A stretch of 64,000 bases of DNA, taken from the IMG/VR virus record IMGVR_UViG_3300011114_000961, positions 61,971-125,970 of that record; one strand, written 5' to 3'. The notes below the pieces were generated by a model. That model did not search any database. It was not told where the DNA came from and saw only the letters and a list, made by a program, of their open reading frames with translations. The position numbers were made by a program, and so were the translations under genes. This document shows positions 55,687-62,575 of the stretch, piece after piece. Position 1 is the first letter of the stretch. Each line of letters begins with the position of its first letter. Source of the stretch: a virus.

Positions 55687-55761
55687 GGATGTGTAGCACA
55701 GTGGTAGTGCATCAGCTCGACATGCTGAGGGTCACAGGTTCGAGCCCTGTCTCATCCACCA
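55687..55761 (+). tRNA. tRNA-Val (GAC) with C33
   Basis: The anticodon stem TCAGC/GCTGA is perfect, but the loop is TCGACAT, with C instead of the universal T33. The acceptor has one T-T mismatch. The GGGTC variable loop fits Val. Encoded CCA. Confidence 0.7.
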
Positions 55762-55768
55762 AGAATAT

Positions 55769-55847
55769 GCCCCGGTGGACAAATCTGGCAAAGTCGCTTC
55801 TCTCAAAAGGAAGAGTTCTGCGAGTTCGACTCTCGCCCGGGGTACCA
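55769..55847 (+). tRNA. tRNA-Leu (CAA), short variable arm
   Basis: Acceptor GCCCCGG/CCGGGGT, loop CTCAAAA, T-arm GCGAG/CTCGC, encoded CCA. The class I shape is unusual for Leu. Confidence 0.8.
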
Positions 55848-55872
55848 AACAATTTAAAAGAAAGGACAAGCT

Positions 55873-56301
55873 ATGAGTGAATTTAATGTATTAGTAGGCA
55901 AGCGCATCAATGGCTTGTTCATAGGTAACGACAAGTGGAGCCTGGTGTTTCGTGACATCTCTGGGCGTCGCTATCGTTTTGACACTGAAAATGACTGCTG
56001 CAATTCTGTATGGTTCAACCATGTGACTGGCGTAAATATCTTAGGCGAGGGCAACAGCTTTGACCTGTTGCGCGGGGTAGAAGTGCTGGCTGTGGAGGAC
56101 AAGGGCTGGGGCGACAATCGCAGCGACGAAGATGGATGCGAAGTGGTACAAGATGCGTTCTGGACTATCCGCACCAACCGTGGCTACATTGACCTTGAAG
56201 TGCGTAACAGCCACAACGGTTATTATGGTGGTAGCGTAAGGTACAACAAAGAAGATTCAGGACGGTTAACTGATTTAGAATTGATCACCGAGGACTTCTA
56301 A
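55873..56301 (+). CDS. Phage protein, unknown (beta-rich)
   Basis: 142 residues with GAAAGGACAAGC upstream. Beta-rich: LVGKRINGLFIGNDKWSLVF, GRRYRFDTENDCCNS, VNILGEGNSFDLLRGVEVLAVED, and FWTIRTNRGYIDLEVRNSHNGYYGGSV. It looks like a single-domain protein seen repeatedly in phages, which I cannot name with certainty. No catalytic motif. Next to a YkuK-like gene. Confidence 0.6.
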   Translation: MSEFNVLVGKRINGLFIGNDKWSLVFRDISGRRYRFDTENDCCNSVWFNHVTGVNILGEGNSFDLLRGVEVLAVEDKGWGDNRSDEDGCEVVQDAFWTIRTNRGYIDLEVRNSHNGYYGGSVRYNKEDSGRLTDLELITEDF

Positions 56302-56315
56302 CCTAGAAGAAACTT

Positions 56316-56786
56316 ATGAAAAAATTAGATTTAAAACAAGTGTCTGAATTTATTCAAGCACAAACACCAGAAACACGTATCTACATTGGTTGCGACAGTG
56401 AAAGAATCAAGATCGATGGTGAATGGTGGGCCGACTATGTGTTGGCCATTGTGGTACACATCAACGGCAACAACGGATGCAAACTGTTTGGTGAAGTACA
56501 TCGCGAACGTGTGTACGACGCAAAGCCAGGCAAGCCAGCCATGCGTCTCATGACCGAAGTGTACAAGGTGTCCGAACTGTATCTCAAACTGGCCGACGTG
56601 CTGGAAGGTCGTGATGTTGAAGTACATCTTGACATCAACCCAGACGAAATGCACGGATCCAGCTGTGTTATTTCACAGGCCATTGGCTACATCAAAGGCA
56701 CTTGCAACGTGATACCTTTTGTGAAGCCACAGGCATTTGCTGCTTCGTATGCTGCTGACCGACTGAAAGGTTTGAAAGCAGCCTGA
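56316..56786 (+). CDS. YkuK-like RNase H-fold protein
   Basis: 156 residues. RIYIGCDSERIKIDGEWWADYVLAIVVHING gives the first acidic strand of the RNase H-like fold, VEVHLDINPDEMHGSSCVISQAIGYIKG a second Asp-bearing strand, and VKPQAFAASYAADRL the C-terminal Asp region. This matches what I recall of YkuK/DUF458. A nuclease role is likely but unproved. Ends 9 bp before the next promoter. Confidence 0.75.
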   Translation: MKKLDLKQVSEFIQAQTPETRIYIGCDSERIKIDGEWWADYVLAIVVHINGNNGCKLFGEVHRERVYDAKPGKPAMRLMTEVYKVSELYLKLADVLEGRDVEVHLDINPDEMHGSSCVISQAIGYIKGTCNVIPFVKPQAFAASYAADRLKGLKAA

Positions 56787-56795
56787 CCAAAACAG

Positions 56796-56824
56796 TTGAC
56801 AGCGTTGACTGTTTTGTGTAAAAT
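56796..56824 (+). promoter_or_regulatory. Sigma70 promoter
   Basis: TTGACA, 17 bp and TAAAAT. It precedes a long leader before the ATG at 57114. Confidence 0.75.
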
Positions 56825-56830
56825 AGTTTT

Positions 56831-57113
56831 TGTCAGTGCAAACTGGCAGGCAAGATCAGGATAGATTAGAACAGACAAACTGTTGGCTTCATGCCAGCAT
56901 CGGCTTCCAAAGCTGAATTAACTCTGACCTCCAAGGCAACTTGGATCGTGCTTGTGTGAACCGGACATATTATAGACATTTGCACTTTGATAACCGGGCA
57001 TACGCAGGCCACTGTGGATTGTGCATTGTATTTTGAGCATTGCGAATTGCATAGTCTGTGACTTGATTCGGGTCTTGCCACCCTTGTTGTTTTATTGTTG
57101 AAAGAAAGAAATT
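56831..57113 (+). other. Long untranslated leader
   Basis: About 280 nt without a coding frame between promoter and gene. I see no exact long stems, but the length suggests regulation or a small RNA. Confidence 0.4.
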
Positions 57114-57686
57114 ATGAAAATCAATCTACGCAAAGCCAATGCATTACAATTGGCCATCCAGGATGCATTAAAAGGCATCAAATTTGACACCGAAGTCAAA
57201 GTCAACGAATTCCAAATTGCCGAAGATGCAATTGCAAAATTACGCCTAGATTTTGTGGCCAAACAAGATCGTCAGACCAGTTTGTTAAACAGCCTGTACG
57301 ATATCCGCAAGTCTGTGAGCCGCGCCAATCATCAGGCCAACATCAATGACAAGTTGGCAGATATTGCATCGCTTGAAAAGAAAATACAGTTTTATCTAGA
57401 CATGTCTGGTAAAAGTGTTCGTGAAAGTGTAGAGGTTGTGGCTGGTAAATTAGAAAAACTTCGCAATCGCAAAGACGAAGGTCGCAGCCTGTACTACGGT
57501 CACGATTCCACAGTAGACACTTCTATATTCACTGCCGAAGACCTGGCTGGTTTCCGAACTGCGGTTGTGCTAGGCAAGAAGAACAAACAAAAATTACAAG
57601 ACGAATTGTTGGATCTCAATGTGCGTACCGAAATTGAGCTTGGGCAAGACATAGTCAATGTGTTGACTGCTGAAGGGTTATTGTAA
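57114..57686 (+). CDS. Coiled-coil phage protein, unknown
   Basis: 190 residues; GAAAGAAAGAAATT upstream. Helical throughout: ALQLAIQDALKGIKF, EDAIAKLRLDFVAKQDRQTSLLNSLYDI, INDKLADIASLEKKIQFYLDM, then FTAEDLAGFRTAVVLGKKNKQKLQDELLDLN. Coiled-coil dimer likely. No motif. Its long leader and own promoter suggest controlled early expression. Confidence 0.6.
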   Translation: MKINLRKANALQLAIQDALKGIKFDTEVKVNEFQIAEDAIAKLRLDFVAKQDRQTSLLNSLYDIRKSVSRANHQANINDKLADIASLEKKIQFYLDMSGKSVRESVEVVAGKLEKLRNRKDEGRSLYYGHDSTVDTSIFTAEDLAGFRTAVVLGKKNKQKLQDELLDLNVRTEIELGQDIVNVLTAEGLL

Positions 57687-57696
57687 TAGAAATTTT

Positions 57697-57771
57697 GCGG
57701 GATTAGCTCAGTGGTAGAGCGAAACGTTGCCAACGTTTAGGCCATCGGTTCGAACCCGATATTCCGCTCCA
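57697..57771 (+). tRNA. tRNA-Gly (GCC)
   Basis: Acceptor GCGGGAT/ATTCCGC, loop TTGCCAA, encoded CCA. Confidence 0.93.
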
Positions 57772-57781
57772 GACAACACGG

Positions 57782-57837
57782 CCCTGCCCTCTGGCTTGTG
57801 ACCTCTTTTAATGTCACTAGACACGGCAGGGTTTTTC
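57782..57837 (+). terminator. Terminator with nested hairpin
   Basis: CCCTGCC/GGCAGGG closes a loop containing GTGAC/GTCAC and is followed by TTTTT. Confidence 0.85.
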
Positions 57838-57842
57838 TATTT

Positions 57843-57916
57843 GCTCCTATAGTTAAATGGCAGAACACATCCTTGGTAAGGATGAGATACAAGTTCGATT
57901 CTTGTTAGGAGCACCA
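57843..57916 (+). tRNA. tRNA-Thr (GGT)
   Basis: Acceptor GCTCCTA/TAGGAGC, loop TTGGTAA, encoded CCA. Confidence 0.93.
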
Positions 57917-57920
57917 ATCT

Positions 57921-57995
57921 CGGCCTTTGGTGAAATGGATATCATTCCGGGCTTCGAACCCGGAGGTGGGAGTTCGATCCTCTCAGGGCCGGCCA
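57921..57995 (+). tRNA. tRNA-Arg (TCG)
   Basis: Acceptor CGGCCTT/AGGGCCG, loop CTTCGAA, G73, encoded CCA. Confidence 0.92.
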
Positions 57996-57997
57996 AT

Positions 57998-58072
57998 CTC
58001 GTTGTAGTTCAATGGATAGAACGGGGTCCTCCTAAGACTCAAATCCTGGTTCGATTCTGGGCAGCGAGACCA
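57998..58072 (+). tRNA. tRNA-Arg (CCT)
   Basis: Acceptor CTCGTTG/CAGCGAG, loop CTCCTAA, encoded CCA. Confidence 0.92.
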
Positions 58073-58101
58073 TTGACAACTAACTAAATCTGCTATATAA
58101 T
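58073..58101 (+). promoter_or_regulatory. Sigma70 promoter
   Basis: TTGACA, 17 bp and TATAAT, 6 bp before the ATG at 58108; the transcript may start at or inside the start codon. Confidence 0.85.
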
Positions 58102-58107
58102 AGCATC

Positions 58108-58392
58108 ATGAGCACCGAACAAGACCGATTCAAACACTCTAAGCGTTTACTCAAAGACGAAAATGCTATTAAAAAACAAACCAAGATTGCCAAAGCTGCT
58201 GGCTCGGACATAAGCCAACCACATAAGTTTGCCAAGCAGCATGCCATGGATTGTGGCAATCCAAAGTGTTTGCTTTGTTCAAGAGAAAAAGTTTTTGGGG
58301 AGCCAACTATACAACAAAAGAGATTTGATCAAAACGTAGAAGACATCAGAGATCGACACAGCAACGGATTATCAACAAAGGATGAAGAATGA
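58108..58392 (+). CDS. Conserved small phage protein with CxxxxCxxC motif
   Basis: 94 residues. Basic N-terminus (DRFKHSKRLLKDENAIKKQTKIAK), then QPHKFAKQHAMDCGNPKCLLCSREK, whose His and Cys could bind zinc, then an acidic tail. I recall this CGNPKCxxC protein in many T4-like phages without function. The stop overlaps the omega-like gene by 4 bp. Confidence 0.7.
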   Translation: MSTEQDRFKHSKRLLKDENAIKKQTKIAKAAGSDISQPHKFAKQHAMDCGNPKCLLCSREKVFGEPTIQQKRFDQNVEDIRDRHSNGLSTKDEE

Positions 58393-58643
58393 ACGTACTA
58401 CTTGAACGCACCGCCGGACTCACTAGCCAGGCCGCAGCACTTGCAATCGGCAGCCGATACAATCTGGTATTGATTGCTTCTAGACGCATGCGAGAACTCA
58501 TGCGCGGCGATCCTGCCCAAGTGCCAACTCGTTATGGTCCTGCAGTCACAGCCCTGTTGGAGATCGAAGCAGGAAAAATCACAATGGATTATCTATACAA
58601 ACAGCAAGACATTGCGCCGCGACGTCGATCAAAACACTATTGA
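58389..58643 (+). CDS. rpoZ: RNA polymerase omega-subunit homologue
   Basis: 84 residues. GSRYNLVLIASRRMRELMRGDPAQVP aligns with GNRFDLVLVAARRARQM... of E. coli RpoZ, and AVTALLEIEAGKI with its VIALREIEEGLI. Order and spacing agree along the whole core. Host omega helps fold and hold the beta' subunit and contributes to ppGpp sensing. A phage copy could replace host omega in RNA polymerase and change promoter choice or the stringent response. Early expression from 58073 fits that role. Confidence 0.85.
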   Translation: MNVLLERTAGLTSQAAALAIGSRYNLVLIASRRMRELMRGDPAQVPTRYGPAVTALLEIEAGKITMDYLYKQQDIAPRRRSKHY

Positions 58644-58649
58644 TTTTGG

Positions 58650-58678
58650 TTGACCAGTAATGTTCATTGTTGTATAAT
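58650..58678 (+). promoter_or_regulatory. Sigma70 promoter
   Basis: TTGACC, 17 bp and TATAAT, 18 bp before the ATG at 58697. Confidence 0.9.
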
Positions 58679-58696
58679 ACACACAAAGAGGACATT

Positions 58697-59287
58697 ATGC
58701 CATCAGTATTTTTAGTATCAGACACACACTTTGGACACAAAGGTGTGTGCCATTTCACTCGCAACGACGGTGTGACCAAATTACGTCCTTGGGACACGCC
58801 TGAGGAAATGGACGAGGCCATGGTCAAGGCCTGGAACGAACGTGTCCGGCCCACAGACAAGGTATACCATTTAGGCGATGTTGTTATCAACCGCAAGTCC
58901 TTAGGTATCATGCGTAGGTTGAACGGTGACAAAGTTTTGATCCGCGGTAATCATGACATCTTTCGAGATGATGAGTACCGTGAACACTTTCGCGAGTTAC
59001 GTGCATACCATGTGATGAACGGAATGATCTTGAGTCACATACCCATCCACGAGGAATCGTTGGGTCGCTTTGGTGTGAACATTCACGGACACTTGCATGC
59101 CAACAGAGTAATGAAGGCAGGGCCTGCTGCTGGTGAATTTGTGACCAAGGTTGTTGATCCACGCTATCATTGTGTATGTGTAGAGCACACAGACTTTGCT
59201 CCTATCTTGTTTGAAGATGTGCAAAAACGCATTGTTGAAGAAGGTGGGGAAATTGGATTTAGGAACGGTAATGGACCGACAATGTAA
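58697..59287 (+). CDS. Calcineurin-like metallophosphoesterase
   Basis: 196 residues from the ATG at 58697 (GAGGACATT). FLVSDTHFGHKG, VYHLGDVV, LIRGNHDIF, GMILSHIPIHEE and NIHGHLHANRV are the five metal-binding motifs in order. Small phosphodiesterases of this type often come from phages and act on nucleotides or cyclic nucleotides, so counter-defence by cleaving signal nucleotides is possible. Overlaps the kinase by 17 bp. Confidence 0.9.
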   Translation: MPSVFLVSDTHFGHKGVCHFTRNDGVTKLRPWDTPEEMDEAMVKAWNERVRPTDKVYHLGDVVINRKSLGIMRRLNGDKVLIRGNHDIFRDDEYREHFRELRAYHVMNGMILSHIPIHEESLGRFGVNIHGHLHANRVMKAGPAAGEFVTKVVDPRYHCVCVEHTDFAPILFEDVQKRIVEEGGEIGFRNGNGPTM

Positions 59288-59747
59288 ATTGTACGTTTTG
59301 GTTGGAGTGCCAGGTAGTGGAAAAAGTACCTGGCATTCTGATCAAACTTGGCTGCAAGAAGCTGCATACATTTCCACAGATCGTTATGTAGAAGAGTTTG
59401 CAAAAAGTGCAGGCAAGACCTACAGCGAAGTTTTCAAAGAAGTCATGCCCAAATGTGTGGAGCACATGACCGGCGATGTAGTGCATGCTCGTGAAGCCAG
59501 TCAAGATATTGTGTGGGATCAAACTTCGACCACTGCGGCAAGTCGTCGAAAGAAGTTCAACATGTTGCCCGAGTACTATGCCATTGCTGTGGTATTCCGT
59601 ACACCGCCGCGTGATGAATTGGATCGGCGACTACAAAATCGATATGATTCTGGGAAAATAATCCCCGAAGCAGTAGTTGATCATATGATTGCCAATTGGG
59701 AAGAGCCCACTTTGGAAGAAGGATTTCGAGAAATTTGGTACATTTAA
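59271..59747 (+). CDS. P-loop kinase, polynucleotide-kinase-like
   Basis: 158 residues from the ATG at 59271. LYVLVGVPGSGKSTWHSDQ is a Walker A at the extreme N-terminus, VWDQTSTTAASRRKKFN the substrate/lid region, and VVFRTPPRDELDRRLQNR the Arg-rich lid. The order resembles the kinase domain of T4 Pnk (AAA_33-type). It may repair nicked tRNAs or nucleic-acid ends. No phosphatase domain; the neighbouring metallophosphoesterase might supply a phosphatase activity. Confidence 0.8.
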   Translation: MDRQCKLYVLVGVPGSGKSTWHSDQTWLQEAAYISTDRYVEEFAKSAGKTYSEVFKEVMPKCVEHMTGDVVHAREASQDIVWDQTSTTAASRRKKFNMLPEYYAIAVVFRTPPRDELDRRLQNRYDSGKIIPEAVVDHMIANWEEPTLEEGFREIWYI

Positions 59748-59795
59748 ACGGGAGATTTTGTTGTGTAAAAACAACAGAATTTCCCGTATTTTTTT
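59748..59795 (+). terminator. Rho-independent terminator
   Basis: A long hairpin ACGGGA.../...TCCCGT containing TTGTTGT/ACAACA ends in ATTTTTTT. Confidence 0.85.
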
Positions 59796-59841
59796 GCCCA
59801 AAATACCTGGATTTTGTTGCAAAAAACCCACAATATTCTGG

Positions 59842-59870
59842 TTGACCGCTATTGCCCGAACTGCTATAAT
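59842..59870 (+). promoter_or_regulatory. Sigma70 promoter
   Basis: TTGACC, 17 bp and TATAAT; the surrounding bases (GGTTGACCG.TATTG.CC..ACTGCTATAATA.ACAC) are almost the same as at 60179. Confidence 0.92.
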
Positions 59871-59900
59871 ACACACATGTTCAGCAAAAAGGAGTTTCAA

Positions 59901-60173
59901 ATGGATATCACCGCAATTAACACTGCAATCATCACTGGGTCATTTAGTAACGACCAACTGAGTTCCATTATTGATGCTGTGAAATATGCTCGCAGCCAGC
60001 TGACCAAGTCCAAAGTTCGCAGTTTTGCAGTGGGTGATCGTGTGAAGTTCACCAGCACCAAAAACGGTATCACTTACGTGGGCCAAGTGGAAAAAGTCAA
60101 GCTGAAATTTGTGCTGGTCAAGACGCCCGTGAATCGCTGGAATGTGCCTGCCAACATGCTGGAAGCCGTTTAA
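59901..60173 (+). CDS. Small phage protein with SH3-like C-terminus
   Basis: 90 residues from the ATG at 59901, preceded by AAAGGAGTTTCAA; an in-frame ATG at 59877 is upstream of that site and is less likely. An N-terminal helix (NDQLSSIIDAVKYARSQL) is followed by FAVGDRVKFTSTKNGITYVGQVEKVKLKFVLVK, a KOW/SH3-like barrel that may bind RNA or DNA. Own promoter, early gene. No named function. Confidence 0.65.
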   Translation: MDITAINTAIITGSFSNDQLSSIIDAVKYARSQLTKSKVRSFAVGDRVKFTSTKNGITYVGQVEKVKLKFVLVKTPVNRWNVPANMLEAV

Positions 60174-60178
60174 AACGG

Positions 60179-60207
60179 TTGACCGGTATTGTCCAAACTG
60201 CTATAAT
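60179..60207 (+). promoter_or_regulatory. Sigma70 promoter
   Basis: TTGACC, 17 bp and TATAAT, 25 bp before the ATG at 60233. Confidence 0.92.
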
Positions 60208-60232
60208 AAACACATCGCAACAAGGAGCTGAT

Positions 60233-60499
60233 ATGAAAGCATTGCAAGCATACATTGACCGTAAGAATCGCTGGAACGCCATTTTCAAAGGCGAGCAGTT
60301 TGAGATCCAAACTGCCCAAGGTCGCCAGCGTGTGGCTGACGCACTGGATGCAGACCTCAGCCCAGAGAACTTGACCTGCGATGGCGAACTATCTCGCGCA
60401 GAAGTTCAACACCGTCACAAGGTGTTGTCAACGGCTGCACAAGAACTGCAGAAGTTGGATCCCAGCGTCAAGATCTACGAATTCTACACAGGAGAGTGA
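60233..60499 (+). CDS. Small phage protein, unknown
   Basis: 88 residues with AAGGAGCTGAT upstream. KALQAYIDRKNRWNAIF, then QFEIQTAQGRQRVADALDADLSPENLTCDGELSRAEVQHRHKVLSTAAQELQKL: helical, mixed charge. No motif. Early, with its own promoter, and followed immediately by a membrane peptide. Confidence 0.6.
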   Translation: MKALQAYIDRKNRWNAIFKGEQFEIQTAQGRQRVADALDADLSPENLTCDGELSRAEVQHRHKVLSTAAQELQKLDPSVKIYEFYTGE

Positions 60500-60500
60500 T

Positions 60501-60713
60501 ATGAAAAATCTAATTGTGGCACTCACCGCAATGGTAGTCAGCATTGTTACCTTGCTGTTCATCTCCTTCCTCCTAAGTTGGCCGGTGATGATCCTGTGGA
60601 ATGAATGCTTAATGCCCGCAGTAACAGGCATCCGAGAGATTGGTTGGATTCAGGCTTGGGGTATCAGCACCCTATGCGGCATCTTGTTCAAGACCACCAT
60701 TACACAGAAATAA
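60501..60713 (+). CDS. Small membrane protein
   Basis: 70 residues from the ATG at 60501. Two hydrophobic segments: IVALTAMVVSIVTLLFISFLL and IQAWGISTLCGILF. Between them lies a WPVMILWNECLMP turn. Probable two-pass inner-membrane protein, similar in plan to small early phage proteins. Function unknown. Confidence 0.6.
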   Translation: MKNLIVALTAMVVSIVTLLFISFLLSWPVMILWNECLMPAVTGIREIGWIQAWGISTLCGILFKTTITQK

Positions 60714-60717
60714 ACAG

Positions 60718-60746
60718 TTGACTGGAAATTCACAGTCTGCTACAAT
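60718..60746 (+). promoter_or_regulatory. Sigma70 promoter
   Basis: TTGACT, 17 bp and TACAAT, 32 bp before the MoxR-like gene. Confidence 0.88.
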
Positions 60747-60778
60747 AAACACATCGCAACATAACTAAGGAACATTTT

Positions 60779-61870
60779 ATGGCAGTTTCAGACGCACGTA
60801 CAGTTACTTCTAATCAAGCTCGCAAGAGCCTGCTCAAAGCATTCAAAGTTCAACGTCCGTTGTTCTTGTGGGGCCCTCCGGGCATTGGCAAGAGCGAATT
60901 GGTTGAAGGTATCACTAACGAACTAGGCGGTCTCATGATTGACTTGCGCCTGGGACAAATGGAACCCACTGACATCCGTGGTATTCCGTTTTACAACAAG
61001 GACTCGGGCAAGATGGATTGGGCTCCTCCTGTGGAACTGCCCGATGAAGAAATGGCCAGTCAGTATCCTATTGTGGTCTTGTTCTTGGACGAGCTGAACA
61101 GTGCCGCGCCCAGTGTTCAGTCAGCGGCGTATCAGTTGATTCTCAACCGTCGCATTGGCAAATATCGCTTGCCCAAGAATGTAGTGATGGTGGCTGCTGG
61201 CAACCGCGAAAGCGACAAAGGTGTAACGTTCCGTATGCCCACGCCACTGGCAAATCGTTTCTTGCATCAAGAGATGAAGGTGGACTTTTCTAGCTGGCAA
61301 CAATGGGCTGTGCTCAACAACATCCACAAAGACGTTGTGGGTTACTTGAGTTTTGCCAAGCAAGACCTGTACGACTTTGATGCCAAGAGCTCAAGCCGTG
61401 CATTCGCTACTCCGCGTACCTGGACATTCGTTAGCGAATTGTTGGAAGATGACGACGGCGACGACGATACCATTACCAACTTGGTAGCAGGCACAGTCGG
61501 TGAAGGACTTGCAGTAAAGTTTATGGCACACCGCAAGGTGGCAGGACGCATGCCCAAGCCTGAAGATATCTTGAGTGGCAAAGTCAAGGATTTGAATCTC
61601 AAAGAAGTCAGTGCCATGTACAGTCTGGTTATTTCCATGTGCTACGAGCTGAAAGATGCAGTGGAGAAAAAAGTGGAACAGAAGAAGTTCCACGAAATGG
61701 CTGACAACTTCCTCAGCTACATGATGAATAACTTTGAGACTGAGCTGACTGTGATGGGTGCTCGTATTGCGTTGACCACATACGACTTGCCATTTTTGCC
61801 AACCAAGATGAAACACTTTGATGAGTTTCACAAACGATTTGGCAAATACATCCTGCAAAGCGGCAACTAA
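60779..61870 (+). CDS. MoxR-type AAA+ ATPase
   Basis: 363 residues. LFLWGPPGIGKSELVEG is Walker A, IVVLFLDELNSA is Walker B, VVMVAAGNRESDKG gives sensor 1, and PLANRFLHQEM the arginine region. MoxR ATPases act as chaperones with VWA-domain partners, and the VWA gene at 62576 is three genes on. An Asp-rich insert (DDDGDDDTIT) lies near 225. It may remodel a host complex or insert metal cofactors. A strong terminator follows. Confidence 0.88.
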   Translation: MAVSDARTVTSNQARKSLLKAFKVQRPLFLWGPPGIGKSELVEGITNELGGLMIDLRLGQMEPTDIRGIPFYNKDSGKMDWAPPVELPDEEMASQYPIVVLFLDELNSAAPSVQSAAYQLILNRRIGKYRLPKNVVMVAAGNRESDKGVTFRMPTPLANRFLHQEMKVDFSSWQQWAVLNNIHKDVVGYLSFAKQDLYDFDAKSSSRAFATPRTWTFVSELLEDDDGDDDTITNLVAGTVGEGLAVKFMAHRKVAGRMPKPEDILSGKVKDLNLKEVSAMYSLVISMCYELKDAVEKKVEQKKFHEMADNFLSYMMNNFETELTVMGARIALTTYDLPFLPTKMKHFDEFHKRFGKYILQSGN

Positions 61871-61894
61871 AAAACGGGCCTCCGGGCCCGTTTT
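61871..61894 (+). terminator. Rho-independent terminator
   Basis: AAAACGGGCC/GGCCCGTTTT with a TCCG loop, directly after the MoxR stop. Confidence 0.92.
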
Positions 61895-61899
61895 CAATT

Positions 61900-62223
61900 A
61901 TGAAATACGAAATAATCAAATTGGATCGACGCCATCGTCATTACAAGATTTACAAATACTCAATTGAGTTCAGTAAAGCGTCTTGGGCTAGCACTGGCAC
62001 TGGCGCGTTGGACTTTGATCGTGCTCGTCGTTGGTTCAATACCAACTTTGGTTGGAGTCAAGAAGCAGAAGTGCAACAAAAGTTGGCTGGCCTGTCGCGG
62101 GTGCAGGACAACGATATAAACTTTCACTGGGCATTTACAACTCAATATAAAAATTATCGAATATATGTAAATTCGGACAAAGAACTGGCTTGGTTTCAAT
62201 TGAGCCATGTCCGTGATGTATGA
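61900..62223 (+). CDS. Small phage protein, unknown
   Basis: 107 residues. YEIIKLDRRHRHYKIYKYSIEFSKASWAS, LDFDRARRWFNTNFG, and a C-terminal YKNYRIYVNSDKELAWFQLSHV. The last segment is similar to the end of the next gene, so the two may be diverged tandem copies. No known motif. No promoter between terminator and start was found. Confidence 0.55.
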   Translation: MKYEIIKLDRRHRHYKIYKYSIEFSKASWASTGTGALDFDRARRWFNTNFGWSQEAEVQQKLAGLSRVQDNDINFHWAFTTQYKNYRIYVNSDKELAWFQLSHVRDV

Positions 62224-62513
62224 CAACAGAGAAAAAAATTGTAGTCAAGCCCAATCTTGTTATTTTTAATGATACTGACTATTGGGATAGCATATGGCAA
62301 AAGATATTATCTGAGTACGGATCTACAATTGCTATATCCTGGGTACTGAAACGTGAATTAGGTTTCACAATTCGAAATCATAATCAATGGATCACTGTCA
62401 ATAAAAATCACCAAGGAGATGATATTGTTCCTAGAGGATATTTACAACACCAAATTCACCTAGACTTTTACAACGAGTCAGCATTATCTTGGTTCCAACT
62501 TAAATATCTCTAG
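62220..62513 (+). CDS. Small phage protein, unknown
   Basis: 97 residues; ATGA overlap. AT-rich. Core: VVKPNLVIFNDTDYWDSIWQKILSEYG, then a strand-rich end HQIHLDFYNESALSWFQLKYL that parallels the end of the 61900 gene. Function unknown. Confidence 0.55.
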   Translation: MTTEKKIVVKPNLVIFNDTDYWDSIWQKILSEYGSTIAISWVLKRELGFTIRNHNQWITVNKNHQGDDIVPRGYLQHQIHLDFYNESALSWFQLKYL

Positions 62514-62519
62514 TGCTGG

Positions 62520-62548
62520 TTGACCGGTATTGGCACCAGTGCTATAAT
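62520..62548 (+). promoter_or_regulatory. Sigma70 promoter
   Basis: TTGACC, 17 bp and TATAAT, 27 bp before the ATG at 62576. Confidence 0.9.
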
Positions 62549-62575
62549 ACACGTATGTCCAAAAAAGGAGTAGTC

